Shown here piece by piece: positions 1-5,914 of a stretch of DNA of 6,028 nucleotides. The stretch spans positions 1 through 6,028 of the forward strand of contig JBEKIF010000195.1 of NCBI GenBank assembly GCA_050011895.1, in the 5' to 3' direction. The notes under the pieces were generated by a model, which saw only the letters and a list, made by a program, of their open reading frames with translations, was not told the origin of the DNA and ran no database searches. How positions within the stretch are numbered: position 1 is the first letter of the stretch; every line of letters starts with the position of its first letter. The translations under genes were made by a program, and so were the position numbers. The stretch is from DATBGO01 sp050011895 (GTDB lineage Bacteria; Actinomycetota; Actinomycetes; Streptosporangiales; Streptosporangiaceae).

Positions 1-162
1 GGCCTAACCGGCTTGTGGCAGGTCAGCGGCCGTTCGGACCTGTCATGGGACGAGTCTGTCCGCCTCGACCTGCGCTACGTGGAGAACTGGTCGTTCATGC
101 TGGACATGCAGATCCTCTGGAAGACCTGGTCGGCGGTTACCCGAGGCTCGGGTGCCTATTAG
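1..162 (+). CDS. Polyprenyl-phosphate sugar-1-phosphate transferase, C-terminal fragment
   Basis: The first 53 codons are open and end at a TAG; the gene begins upstream of the window. The visible tail contains GLWQVSGRSDLSW, then LDLRYVENWS, then a terminal GSGAY. This is the conserved C-terminus of the bacterial sugar transferase family (WcaJ/CpsE/ExoY type, PNPT superfamily). These membrane enzymes move a sugar 1-phosphate from a nucleotide sugar to undecaprenyl phosphate on the cytoplasmic side of the membrane, the first step of exopolysaccharide or capsule repeat-unit assembly. The catalytic part and membrane segments lie outside the window, so the sugar transferred cannot be judged. Its position just ahead of heptose genes suggests, by inference, that it primes the glycan that receives the heptose. 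Family assignment is firm. Confidence 0.9.
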   Translation, partial: GLTGLWQVSGRSDLSWDESVRLDLRYVENWSFMLDMQILWKTWSAVTRGSGAY

Positions 163-184
163 CGGCCTTCGCTTCCTGAACCAG

Positions 185-230
185 CGGCAGACCCGGGCCG
201 GGGTCAGCGGCCCCGCTGGCAGAACTGCCG
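185..230 (+). terminator. Nested inverted repeat, possible terminator or leader hairpin
   Basis: Outer arms CGGCAG (185-190) and CTGCCG (225-230) enclose an inner inverted repeat, GTCAGCGG (203-210) with CCGCTGGC (213-220), which has one G-T wobble. The element starts 23 bases after the stop of the upstream transferase gene, so a terminator or attenuator is possible. No T-run follows, and GC-rich sequence makes chance hairpins common. The rest of the leader (163-484) shows no recognisable riboswitch, RNA gene or convincing -35/-10 pair. Confidence 0.3.
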
Positions 231-473
231 CAGGGGATCCGGGAGACTTTGCCCTGGGTTGGCAACGTAGCGTCGACTTCGCGCGTCTTGTTAGGGGCCC
301 AGATCGCCGACGGTTGGCCAGTAGCGGCAGCAAGGCGCGGGGTCCGGGGTGACCGGGAGAGGACGAAGTGACCAGCGGCGATGACGCTAAGAGGGCATTT
401 GTCGTATCACGGCGGCCTGCTTGGCGCTCATATGCACGCAAGGCTGAAGGTCTCCGGCGCGAGCGACCCAAGA

Positions 474-480
474 GAGGTGA
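474..480 (+). promoter_or_regulatory. Shine-Dalgarno site supporting the 485 start of gmhB
   Basis: GAGGTGA lies four bases before the ATG at 485 and pairs with all seven bases of the anti-Shine-Dalgarno TCACCTC. A competing in-frame GTG at 368 also has a purine-rich GAGAGGA at 357-363. The codons between 368 and 484 have clearly weaker G/C preference in third positions (I count 22 of 39) than those from 485 to 586 (27 of 34). This favours 485 as the start. Confidence 0.5.
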
Positions 481-484
481 CGCG

Positions 485-1153
485 ATGCGGGCTGTGGTGG
501 CCGGTCTTGGCCACGACGGCACGGTGATGTCAGCCGACGCCGGCGGCGTTCGCTTGAACATGCTGCCGGACGGTCAGAGCGGACCGATGCCCAAAGCACG
601 GAGTTCGTGTTCGCGACCAGGAATCCTGCTCGATCGGGATGGCACGATCATCGTTGACCACGGATATGTCGGCTCGGCTGACCGCGTCGACTTCATCGAA
701 GGATCACCGGAGGCGATCGCCAAGTTCAACCGGGCTAAAATCCCAGTCGCGGTGGTGACGAACCAGGCCGGGGTCGCGCGGGGCCTGTACGGGATCGATG
801 ACGTCAACCGGGTGCACCAGCACGTCGCAGAGCGTCTGGCTGAGCACGGGGCGCACATCGACCTGTTTCTGTACTGTCCGTATCACCCAGCCGGAGTCAT
901 CGGGGCCTTTGCTCGCACGAGTGAGGACCGCAAACCAAGGCCAGGCATGGCGAGGGCGGCGGAGGCCGCGCTCAACCTGGATCTGACCGCGTCGTGGGTG
1001 GTAGGCGACCGGCCCGAGGACATCGGCCTCGCGGAGGCTGTCGGAGCATCGGCGATCTACGTGGGACCTGACCACTGCGAGCGCCCGGGCGTCTGGTCGT
1101 TTCCGAGTCTCGCTGCCGCGGCCTCGTTCATCCTGGAGCGCATCGCCGTATGA
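485..1153 (+). CDS. gmhB: GmhB-like HAD phosphatase (heptose 1,7-bisphosphate 7-phosphatase)
   Basis: Predicted cytoplasmic phosphatase that removes the C7 phosphate from D-glycero-D-manno-heptose 1,7-bisphosphate. From the ATG at 485 it has 222 residues. The HAD motif I sequence LLDRDGT carries nucleophile D50 and D52. HGYV follows, then VVTNQAGVARG (motif II Thr), then RKPRPGM with K150, then VVGDRPEDI (motif IV acidic pair). The order and spacing match GmhB and the related HisB N-terminal domain. The zinc loop keeps C131 and H134 (CPYHP), but the paired Cys expected just before RKP are replaced (TSED, S146 and D148). About 45 residues precede the catalytic domain, more than in E. coli GmhB (about 190 aa in total). 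An in-frame GTG at 368 would lengthen this further, while ATG 587 would give the usual length. It overlaps gmhA by ATGA. The function is strongly supported by isomerase, kinase and nucleotidyltransferase neighbours; the exact start is uncertain. Confidence 0.85.
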   Translation: MRAVVAGLGHDGTVMSADAGGVRLNMLPDGQSGPMPKARSSCSRPGILLDRDGTIIVDHGYVGSADRVDFIEGSPEAIAKFNRAKIPVAVVTNQAGVARGLYGIDDVNRVHQHVAERLAEHGAHIDLFLYCPYHPAGVIGAFARTSEDRKPRPGMARAAEAALNLDLTASWVVGDRPEDIGLAEAVGASAIYVGPDHCERPGVWSFPSLAAAASFILERIAV

Positions 1154-1824
1154 GCTCCCTCTACGATCTTCAGTCACTGGTGCCGTCGGCCGACGGCACC
1201 CCGGCGAGCTTCCCGGCCGCGCCGTATGCCAGGGCCGGGTGGTATTTCGATGCGTATGCGGAGGAGATCGCCCGGGCGGCGAGCTCGATCGAACCCGCTG
1301 CGCTCGATCGTGCAGCTGGGATCCTCCTCGACGCCTACACGCGCGGTGCAGGCGTGTTCTCGTGCGGCAACGGCGGATCGGCCGCTATCGCGAACCACCT
1401 GCAATGCGACCACATGAAGAGCATAAGGACGACGACCGACCTCGCCCCCCGGGTCGTGAGCCTCAGCGCCAACGTCGAGCTCCTCACCGCGATCGCCAAC
1501 GACATCGGGTATGAGGACGTCTTCGCCTACCAGCTTCAGTCGCAGTCGGGACCCGGCGACGTCCTCATCGCCATCTCGTCATCAGGCCGTTCGCCCAACA
1601 TCGTGCGCGCGCTCACCTGGGCCCGCGACCACGGCCTCGCCACGATCGCCCTCACCGGCTTCGACGGCGGGGAGGCCAGGGCGGTGGCCGAGGTGGTCAT
1701 TCACGTCGACGGCGCGAACTATGGCATCGTCGAGGATTTGCACCAGACCATCATGCACGCTTTGGCCCAGTACATCCGTCAGTCGCGAATGACCGCGGAC
1801 GTAATCGACTCAAGTGTGTTCTGA
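1150..1824 (+). CDS. gmhA: GmhA-like sedoheptulose 7-phosphate isomerase (SIS domain)
   Basis: Predicted to convert sedoheptulose 7-phosphate to D-glycero-D-manno-heptose 7-phosphate, the entry step of nucleotide-heptose synthesis in the cytoplasm. It has 224 residues, about 30 more than E. coli GmhA, the extra being at the N-terminus. The SIS phosphate-binding loops are clear: CGNGGS at 72-77 and ISSSGRSPN from 142. The C-terminal EDLHQTIMH (195-203) ends with H203, aligning with the catalytic His of E. coli GmhA (H180). The position of the other catalytic residue, E65 in E. coli, appears to be Asp here (D87, in LQCDHMK). The ATG overlaps the gmhB stop (ATGA, 1150-1153) with GGAG at 1135-1138, indicating translational coupling. 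A 22-base perfect palindrome lies within its first codons (1179-1200). Other SIS isomerases are possible, but the neighbours make GmhA much the best choice. Confidence 0.88.
   Translation: MSSLYDLQSLVPSADGTPASFPAAPYARAGWYFDAYAEEIARAASSIEPAALDRAAGILLDAYTRGAGVFSCGNGGSAAIANHLQCDHMKSIRTTTDLAPRVVSLSANVELLTAIANDIGYEDVFAYQLQSQSGPGDVLIAISSSGRSPNIVRALTWARDHGLATIALTGFDGGEARAVAEVVIHVDGANYGIVEDLHQTIMHALAQYIRQSRMTADVIDSSVF
1179..1200. repeat. 22-base perfect palindrome inside gmhA
   Basis: The half-site GGTGCCGTCGG (1179-1189) is followed immediately by its exact reverse complement (1190-1200), 30 bases into gmhA and within coding sequence. As RNA it would form a stem of nine pairs with a GGCC loop; as DNA it is a fully symmetric site that could bind a dimeric protein. 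No second copy was found in the window. Its existence is certain; any function is unproven. Confidence 0.6.
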
Positions 1825-1841
1825 AAGACTGGCAGGTCAGC

Positions 1842-2990
1842 ATGCGCGTGGCGATCAACCTCTTGACGGACGACCCGCAGAACCCGTCGGGCGCCCACTG
1901 GTTCTGGACCCGGGTGATCCCCGAGATGGCCAAGCGACTCGAATTCGGCGAGGAACTGCACCTGCTGGTGAGTCCGAAGTCGCGGCATCTTCACCAGGGC
2001 TACGGGCCGAACGTTTTCTACATCACCTATCCGTGGTCGAACGAGCAGCGCACACTGCGCACCCTCTCCGAGCACCTCTACTCGCCGCTGCGGCTGCCGC
2101 TCAGCCATATCGACGTCTTCAACACCCTGATGATCCCTATCGTGAACGTCTCGTGGTCGCCCGTCATCCACATGAAGACAATGCACGCCTTCACTGCCCC
2201 CGATGCGATTTCACCGTTGGCTCGTGCCTACCGCCGGATGAACTATCCACGCTCCGCGCGGCTCGCGGACGCGATCATCATCAACTCTGAGAGCCTGCGC
2301 TCCGAGATCGAGCGGTACCTGGAGGTCGACGCGCGCAAGCTCAAGCTGATCCCCGAGGCTGTCGACCACGGCTTGTTCAAACAGGGTGATGCTGGCGCAG
2401 CCCGCGCGCGAGTCGCGTCGCACGGTATCACCAGGCCGTTCGTGCTATTCGTCTCGTCGCTATGGCCCTACAAGAACTGTGACGGATTGCTTCGGGCATG
2501 GGCGCTGGCCCGTGGCGAACTCGGGGATCGCCAGCTGGCGATAGTCGGGCCCGGACGCGACGAGCATTACCTGGCTCGGCTGCACTCGCTCGCGGCTGAG
2601 CTTGGCATTTCGGCAGATGTGGTCTTTGTGGGCGGAGTCCCGCTGGAGGAGACCGTCCGCTTTTACCAGGCAGCCGACGTGTTCGTGTATCCGTCACTCA
2701 ACGAGACCTTCGGCCTCCCCATCCTCGAGGCCATGGCCTGTGGCTGCCCGGTCGTGACTTCGGATACCAGCGCCATGCCGGAAACCGCCGGCGGGGCCGC
2801 CGTCCTGTCCGACCCCGCGGATCCGGCGTCCATCGCCCGCGCCATCGTTGAGGCAGCAGGGCCGGGGCGGGACTGGCTGCGCGAGCAGGGACTCCGGCGG
2901 GCAGGACAGTTCACGTGGGGTGCGACGGCAGCATCGACCCTGGACGTGTATCGCGAGGCTGCCGAGCGACGGCGCGGGAGGCAGAAATGA
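1842..2990 (+). CDS. GT4-family glycosyltransferase, candidate heptosyltransferase
   Basis: GT-B fold glycosyltransferase of 382 residues, full family length. The N-terminal acceptor half begins RVAINLLTDDPQNPSGAHW. The donor half starts near residue 200 with FVLFVSSLWPYKN (K211 in the usual phosphate-contact position), then IVGPGRDE from 234. YPSLNETFGLPILEAMACG follows, with the EX7E donor-binding pair E288 and E296. This is the GT4 retaining type. There is no signal peptide and no clear membrane span, so it probably acts at the cytoplasmic face of the membrane. The ATG follows the gmhA stop by 17 bases, with GGCAGG at 1831-1836. Lying within a heptose-activation operon, it is a good candidate to transfer the heptose, but classical heptosyltransferases are GT9 and the donor cannot be read from sequence. 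Family is certain; substrate is inference. Confidence 0.9.
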   Translation: MRVAINLLTDDPQNPSGAHWFWTRVIPEMAKRLEFGEELHLLVSPKSRHLHQGYGPNVFYITYPWSNEQRTLRTLSEHLYSPLRLPLSHIDVFNTLMIPIVNVSWSPVIHMKTMHAFTAPDAISPLARAYRRMNYPRSARLADAIIINSESLRSEIERYLEVDARKLKLIPEAVDHGLFKQGDAGAARARVASHGITRPFVLFVSSLWPYKNCDGLLRAWALARGELGDRQLAIVGPGRDEHYLARLHSLAAELGISADVVFVGGVPLEETVRFYQAADVFVYPSLNETFGLPILEAMACGCPVVTSDTSAMPETAGGAAVLSDPADPASIARAIVEAAGPGRDWLREQGLRRAGQFTWGATAASTLDVYREAAERRRGRQK

Positions 2991-4025
2991 AGGTCCTGGT
3001 CACCGGGGGCGCGGGGTTCATCGGATCGCACACCTGCGACCGGCTGCTAGCGCTCGGGCACGACGTCGTCGTGCTCGACGCCCTGACCCCGCCGGTCCAC
3101 CGGGGCGGACGGCCCGCGGACCTGCCGCCCGACGCCGACTTCTACGAGGGCGACACCCGCAACCGCGACCTTGTCACGAATCTCCTCCGCCGCGTCGACG
3201 CCGTCTACCACTTCGCCGCCTACCAGGACTACCTGCCCGACTTCTCGCGATTCTCTGACGTGAACGTGGTGTCGACGGCTCTGCTCTACGAGATCATCGT
3301 TGCTGAGCATCTCGACCTCGCCCGTGTCGTGGTGGCGTCGTCGCAGTCGGCGATGGGCGAAGGGCTTTACCGGTGCCCGGTCGACGGCGAGCAGCTTCCC
3401 GGAATGCGCCCCGAGAACGCCCTCGGCACGGGTCAGTGGGACATCCCGTGCCCTCAGTGCGGCGGTCCGCTTGAGATGCAGGCGACGCCCGAGCGGATCT
3501 CCAATCCGCAGAACGCGTACGGCATGTCGAAGCTCGGCGAGGAGATGGTCGCCAGTCTACAACGCCTACTCGGGCGCGTGCCGCATCTTTTGCCTGAGTT
3601 ACCTGCAGGGCATAGCGCCGATCCTCTACGAGGATGGTGCGGCAATCCGCGACTACGTCAATATCGACGACGTGGTGGACGCCAACGTGCACGTGCTCGA
3701 CGACAGCCGCGCGGTGGGCCGGGTCTTCAACGTCGGCGGCGGCAAGGCGGTCACGACCAGGGAATTCGCTGAGGTCGTGCGGCGCCAGTACGGTTCGGAC
3801 GTCCCGGCCACGGTGACCTGCGAGTACCGCTTCGGCGACACCCGCCACATCCTCTCGGACATCGGCGCGCTGCGCGCGCTGGGCTGGGAGCCGCAGCATT
3901 CGCCGGCCGACTCGGTCGCTGCGTATGCCGAATGGCTCAAGGGCATAGACGGCCTGGACGGGGTGCTGGCCCAGGCCAACGCGAAGATGCGTGCCCTGGG
4001 CGTGGTGCGCAAGGCGGGAGGATGA
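2987..4025 (+). pseudogene. NAD-dependent sugar epimerase/dehydratase, frameshifted with internal deletion
   Basis: Extended short-chain dehydrogenase acting on a nucleotide sugar, probably the activated heptose. The first frame starts at ATG 2987 (GGGAGG at 2976-2981). It carries the NAD motif TGGAGFIGS, VVASSQSAMG, a Cys-rich insert (C130, C155, C158) and the catalytic Y178xxxK182 in NAYGMSK. Shortly after EEMVA it goes out of frame and would stop at 3772, giving 261 residues. The rest of the enzyme continues in the +1 frame from about 3552: VYNAYSGACRIFCL, YEDG, RDYVNIDDVVDANV, FNVGGGKA, YRFGDTRH, ending at 4025. Related enzymes have about 25 more residues between these halves, the stretch ending in a VALRY...GP(R/G) motif. 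None of this is found in any frame here, so a deletion with length two more than a multiple of three fits best. The product would lack part of the substrate site and the whole C-terminal domain. Assembly or sequencing error remains possible. The 4022-4025 ATGA overlap with hddC is intact. Confidence 0.8.
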
Positions 4026-4723
4026 AGGCCTTCTTGCTCGCTGCGGGTGTCGGCAGCCGGCTGAGGCCGATCACCGACACCATCCCCAAGTGCATGGTGA
4101 CCGTCGGCGACCGCCCCATGCTCGACATCTGGTTCGACGCGCTCGACCGGGCCGGAGTCGACGAGGTCCTGGTCAACCTCCATCACCTGCCCGACGTGGT
4201 GGGCGAGCATGTGGCCGCGCGGACCACGCCGCCCAGGGTCTGGACAGTCTTCGAGCCGGAACTGCTCGGCAGCGCCGGCACGCTGCGCGCCAACCGGGAC
4301 TGGGTCGCCCGGGAGGAGATGTTCCTGGCCTGCAACGCCGACAACCTCACCGACTTCGACCTGCGGTCCCTGATCGACGCGCACCGGGCGGACGACGCGA
4401 TCGCGACCCTGACCGTCTTCCGCTCCGAGAACCCGTCGGCCGGCGGGGTGATGGAACTGGACGGCAGCGGCCGGGTCACCGGGTTCACCGAGAAGCCGCC
4501 GGAGCCGGTGTCCGACCTGACCAACGCCGGCATGTACGCCTTCCGCCCGGGCATGCTGGACGACATCGACGGCACGCCGCCCCTCGATATCGGCTCTGAC
4601 CTGCTGCCCCGGCTGGTCGGCCGGGCCCGTGCCGTGCTGGTCGAGGGGTTCTTCCGCGACATCGGGACCGTCGACGCTTACCAGCGAGCCAGGGAGGAGT
4701 GGCCCGAACGGGCCTTGCGATGA
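4022..4723 (+). CDS. hddC: HddC-like heptose 1-phosphate nucleotidyltransferase
   Basis: Sugar-1-phosphate nucleotidyltransferase of 233 residues, normal for a single-domain enzyme of this family. Predicted to join D-glycero-alpha-D-manno-heptose 1-phosphate to a nucleotide, GDP in characterised HddC. The N-terminus has the nucleotide-binding loop LAAGVGSRLRPIT (6-18) and PK (P22, K23). Then come LLGSAGTL (81-88) and the metal-binding region CNADN with D107. The second metal-binding Asp is D213 in FFRDIGTVDAY near the end. The start is fixed by this N-terminus and by the ATGA overlap with the epimerase. GGGAGG (4016-4021) touches the ATG with no spacer, so efficient initiation may rely on coupled translation from the gene before, which is now frameshifted. 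Mannose-1-phosphate guanylyltransferase is the main alternative; the adjoining hddA-type kinase favours a heptose substrate. Whether GTP or another NTP is used cannot be read from the sequence. Confidence 0.85.
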   Translation: MKAFLLAAGVGSRLRPITDTIPKCMVTVGDRPMLDIWFDALDRAGVDEVLVNLHHLPDVVGEHVAARTTPPRVWTVFEPELLGSAGTLRANRDWVAREEMFLACNADNLTDFDLRSLIDAHRADDAIATLTVFRSENPSAGGVMELDGSGRVTGFTEKPPEPVSDLTNAGMYAFRPGMLDDIDGTPPLDIGSDLLPRLVGRARAVLVEGFFRDIGTVDAYQRAREEWPERALR

Positions 4724-5709
4724 TCATCACTCAAACACCTCTGCGCATCGGCCTGGTCGGCGGCGGGACTGACCTGCCCGGTTACTACCGTGAGCACGGC
4801 GGCCGGGTCCTCAACGCCGCGCTGGACAAGTACGTGTACGTCATCGTGAAGCAGCGCTTCGACGACGACATCTACGTCAACTACTCCAAGAAGGAGATCG
4901 TCTCTCGCGTCGAGGACCTCGAGCACGAGCTGGTCCGCGAGGCGATGCAGATGACCGGCGTGACCAGCGGGGTGGAGATCACCACGCTGGCCGACATCCC
5001 CTCCGCCGGGTCGGGGCTGGGGTCCTCCTCGGCGGTGACCGTCGGGTTGCTGCACGCGCTGTACGCGTACCGCGGCCGGCAGGTGGCGGCGGAGGAACTG
5101 GCCGAACGAGCCTGCACGATCGAGCTCGACCAGTGCGGGAAGCCGATCGGCAAGCAGGACCAGTACATCGCCGCCTTCGGCGGGATCCGCGACATCCGGT
5201 TCGGGCCCGGCGAGGAGGTCGTGGCCGAGGAACTGGGGCTGCCCGCGGCCGAACGGCGGGCCCTGCAGCAGCAGATCATGCTCTTCTACACCGGCATCAC
5301 CCGCAGCGCGGACCCGATCCTCGCCGAGCAGAACGCCAACGTCGAGGCCACCCAGCCGCAGCTCGACCTGCTGCGTGACCTGGCCGGCTTCGCCGTCGAG
5401 CGGCTGCGGGAGGGCGACGTGGGCGGGGTCGGCGACGCGGTGCGGGAGAGCTGGGAGGCCAAGCGGAAGCTGGCGTCCGGGGTCTCGAACGACCGGATCG
5501 ACCGCGCGGTCACCCGCGCGCTCGACGGGGGCGCGTCCGGCGCCAAGCTGACCGGCGCCGGCGGCGGCGGGTTCCTGCTGGTCATCTGCCCCGCCGAGCG
5601 GCAGCGCGCGGTGCGCGATAGCCTGCCAGACCTGCGGGAGTTCCCGGTCGGGCTGGACCACCTGGGCTCGCGGATCGTCCTCAATGTCCTGCGCGACATC
5701 TGGAGCTGA
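4720..5709 (+). CDS. hddA: HddA-like D-glycero-alpha-D-manno-heptose 7-phosphate kinase (GHMP family)
   Basis: GHMP-family kinase of 329 residues predicted to phosphorylate C1 of heptose 7-phosphate using ATP, giving the alpha 1,7-bisphosphate that GmhB then dephosphorylates. The N-terminus MIITQTPLRIGLVGGGTDLP is typical of HddA. The ATP loop is PSAGSGLGSSSA (94-105). The presumed catalytic Asp is D147 in GKQDQY. The third GHMP motif is KLTGAGGGGF (276-285). ATG 4720 was chosen because this N-terminus aligns with the family and overlaps the hddC stop (ATGA). A GTG at 4699 next to AGGAG would add only seven residues. No close Shine-Dalgarno precedes 4720, consistent with reinitiation after hddC. 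It is the last gene of the operon. The kinase type (HddA rather than bifunctional HldE) implies the alpha, GDP-type heptose route. Confidence 0.9.
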   Translation: MIITQTPLRIGLVGGGTDLPGYYREHGGRVLNAALDKYVYVIVKQRFDDDIYVNYSKKEIVSRVEDLEHELVREAMQMTGVTSGVEITTLADIPSAGSGLGSSSAVTVGLLHALYAYRGRQVAAEELAERACTIELDQCGKPIGKQDQYIAAFGGIRDIRFGPGEEVVAEELGLPAAERRALQQQIMLFYTGITRSADPILAEQNANVEATQPQLDLLRDLAGFAVERLREGDVGGVGDAVRESWEAKRKLASGVSNDRIDRAVTRALDGGASGAKLTGAGGGGFLLVICPAERQRAVRDSLPDLREFPVGLDHLGSRIVLNVLRDIWS

Positions 5710-5721
5710 GCCCGGATAAAG

Positions 5722-5907
5722 GTGCTCTGGCGCGATGCCTGGATCGGGGCCCCCGGTTTCGAGGTGCCGGAGAGCGGAATCCCGATCGAGGTATCCGCCG
5801 CGACACCGCTGGCCGAGGTCGAGAACGCGTCCGGACGGCGGCAGGCGACAGCGGCCACCGTCGCCGCGGAACGATGCGCTTCAATTCATGCTTCGTTCTC
5901 AGAGTAG
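5722..5907 (+). CDS. Doubtful small ORF after hddA, unrecognised
   Basis: A 61-codon open frame beginning with GTG, 12 bases after the hddA stop and in the same frame. The predicted product starts MLWRDAWIGAPGFEVPESG; I do not recognise it. It has no membrane segment and no motif I can name. Third positions are mostly G or C up to about 5865, then the bias disappears over the last dozen codons. There is no convincing Shine-Dalgarno (only GGATAAAG). It may be a small gene, a decayed gene end, or chance. Confidence 0.2.
   Translation: MLWRDAWIGAPGFEVPESGIPIEVSAATPLAEVENASGRRQATAATVAAERCASIHASFSE
5844..5865. terminator. Weak hairpin between convergent genes
   Basis: GGCGAC (5844-5849) and GTCGCC (5860-5865) can pair around a ten-base loop in the space between hddA and the minus-strand gene at 5915. 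There is no T-run, and it falls inside the doubtful ORF at 5722. It could serve as a terminator for either side but may be chance in GC-rich DNA. Confidence 0.2.
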
Positions 5908-5914
5908 CGCCCTG

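Noticed and set aside
259..293. TTGGCA (259-264) as a -35 box with TTGTTA (288-293) as a -10 box
   Set aside because: The spacing is 23 bases and the -10 match is poor, so this is not a convincing promoter.
152..352. 66-codon plus-strand frame in the leader
   Set aside because: It overlaps the end of the transferase gene, contains the inverted repeat and has no recognisable product.
43..561. 172-codon minus-strand frame across the leader
   Set aside because: It crosses the end of the transferase gene and the start of gmhB, is Arg/Pro/Ser-rich without motifs, and has no plausible coding bias.
3540..3570. Programmed ribosomal frameshift joining the two epimerase frames
   Set aside because: There is no slippery run or downstream pseudoknot that I can see, and family residues are missing at the junction, which frameshifting would not restore.
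3653..4384. 243-codon minus-strand frame opposite the epimerase end and hddC
   Set aside because: It is an antisense shadow of two recognised genes; its product has no family features.
4678..5661. 327-codon open frame on the minus strand opposite hddA
   Set aside because: It mirrors the GC-rich codon pattern of hddA, gives a low-complexity Gly/Val/Asp/Arg-rich product without motifs, and hddA itself is unmistakable.
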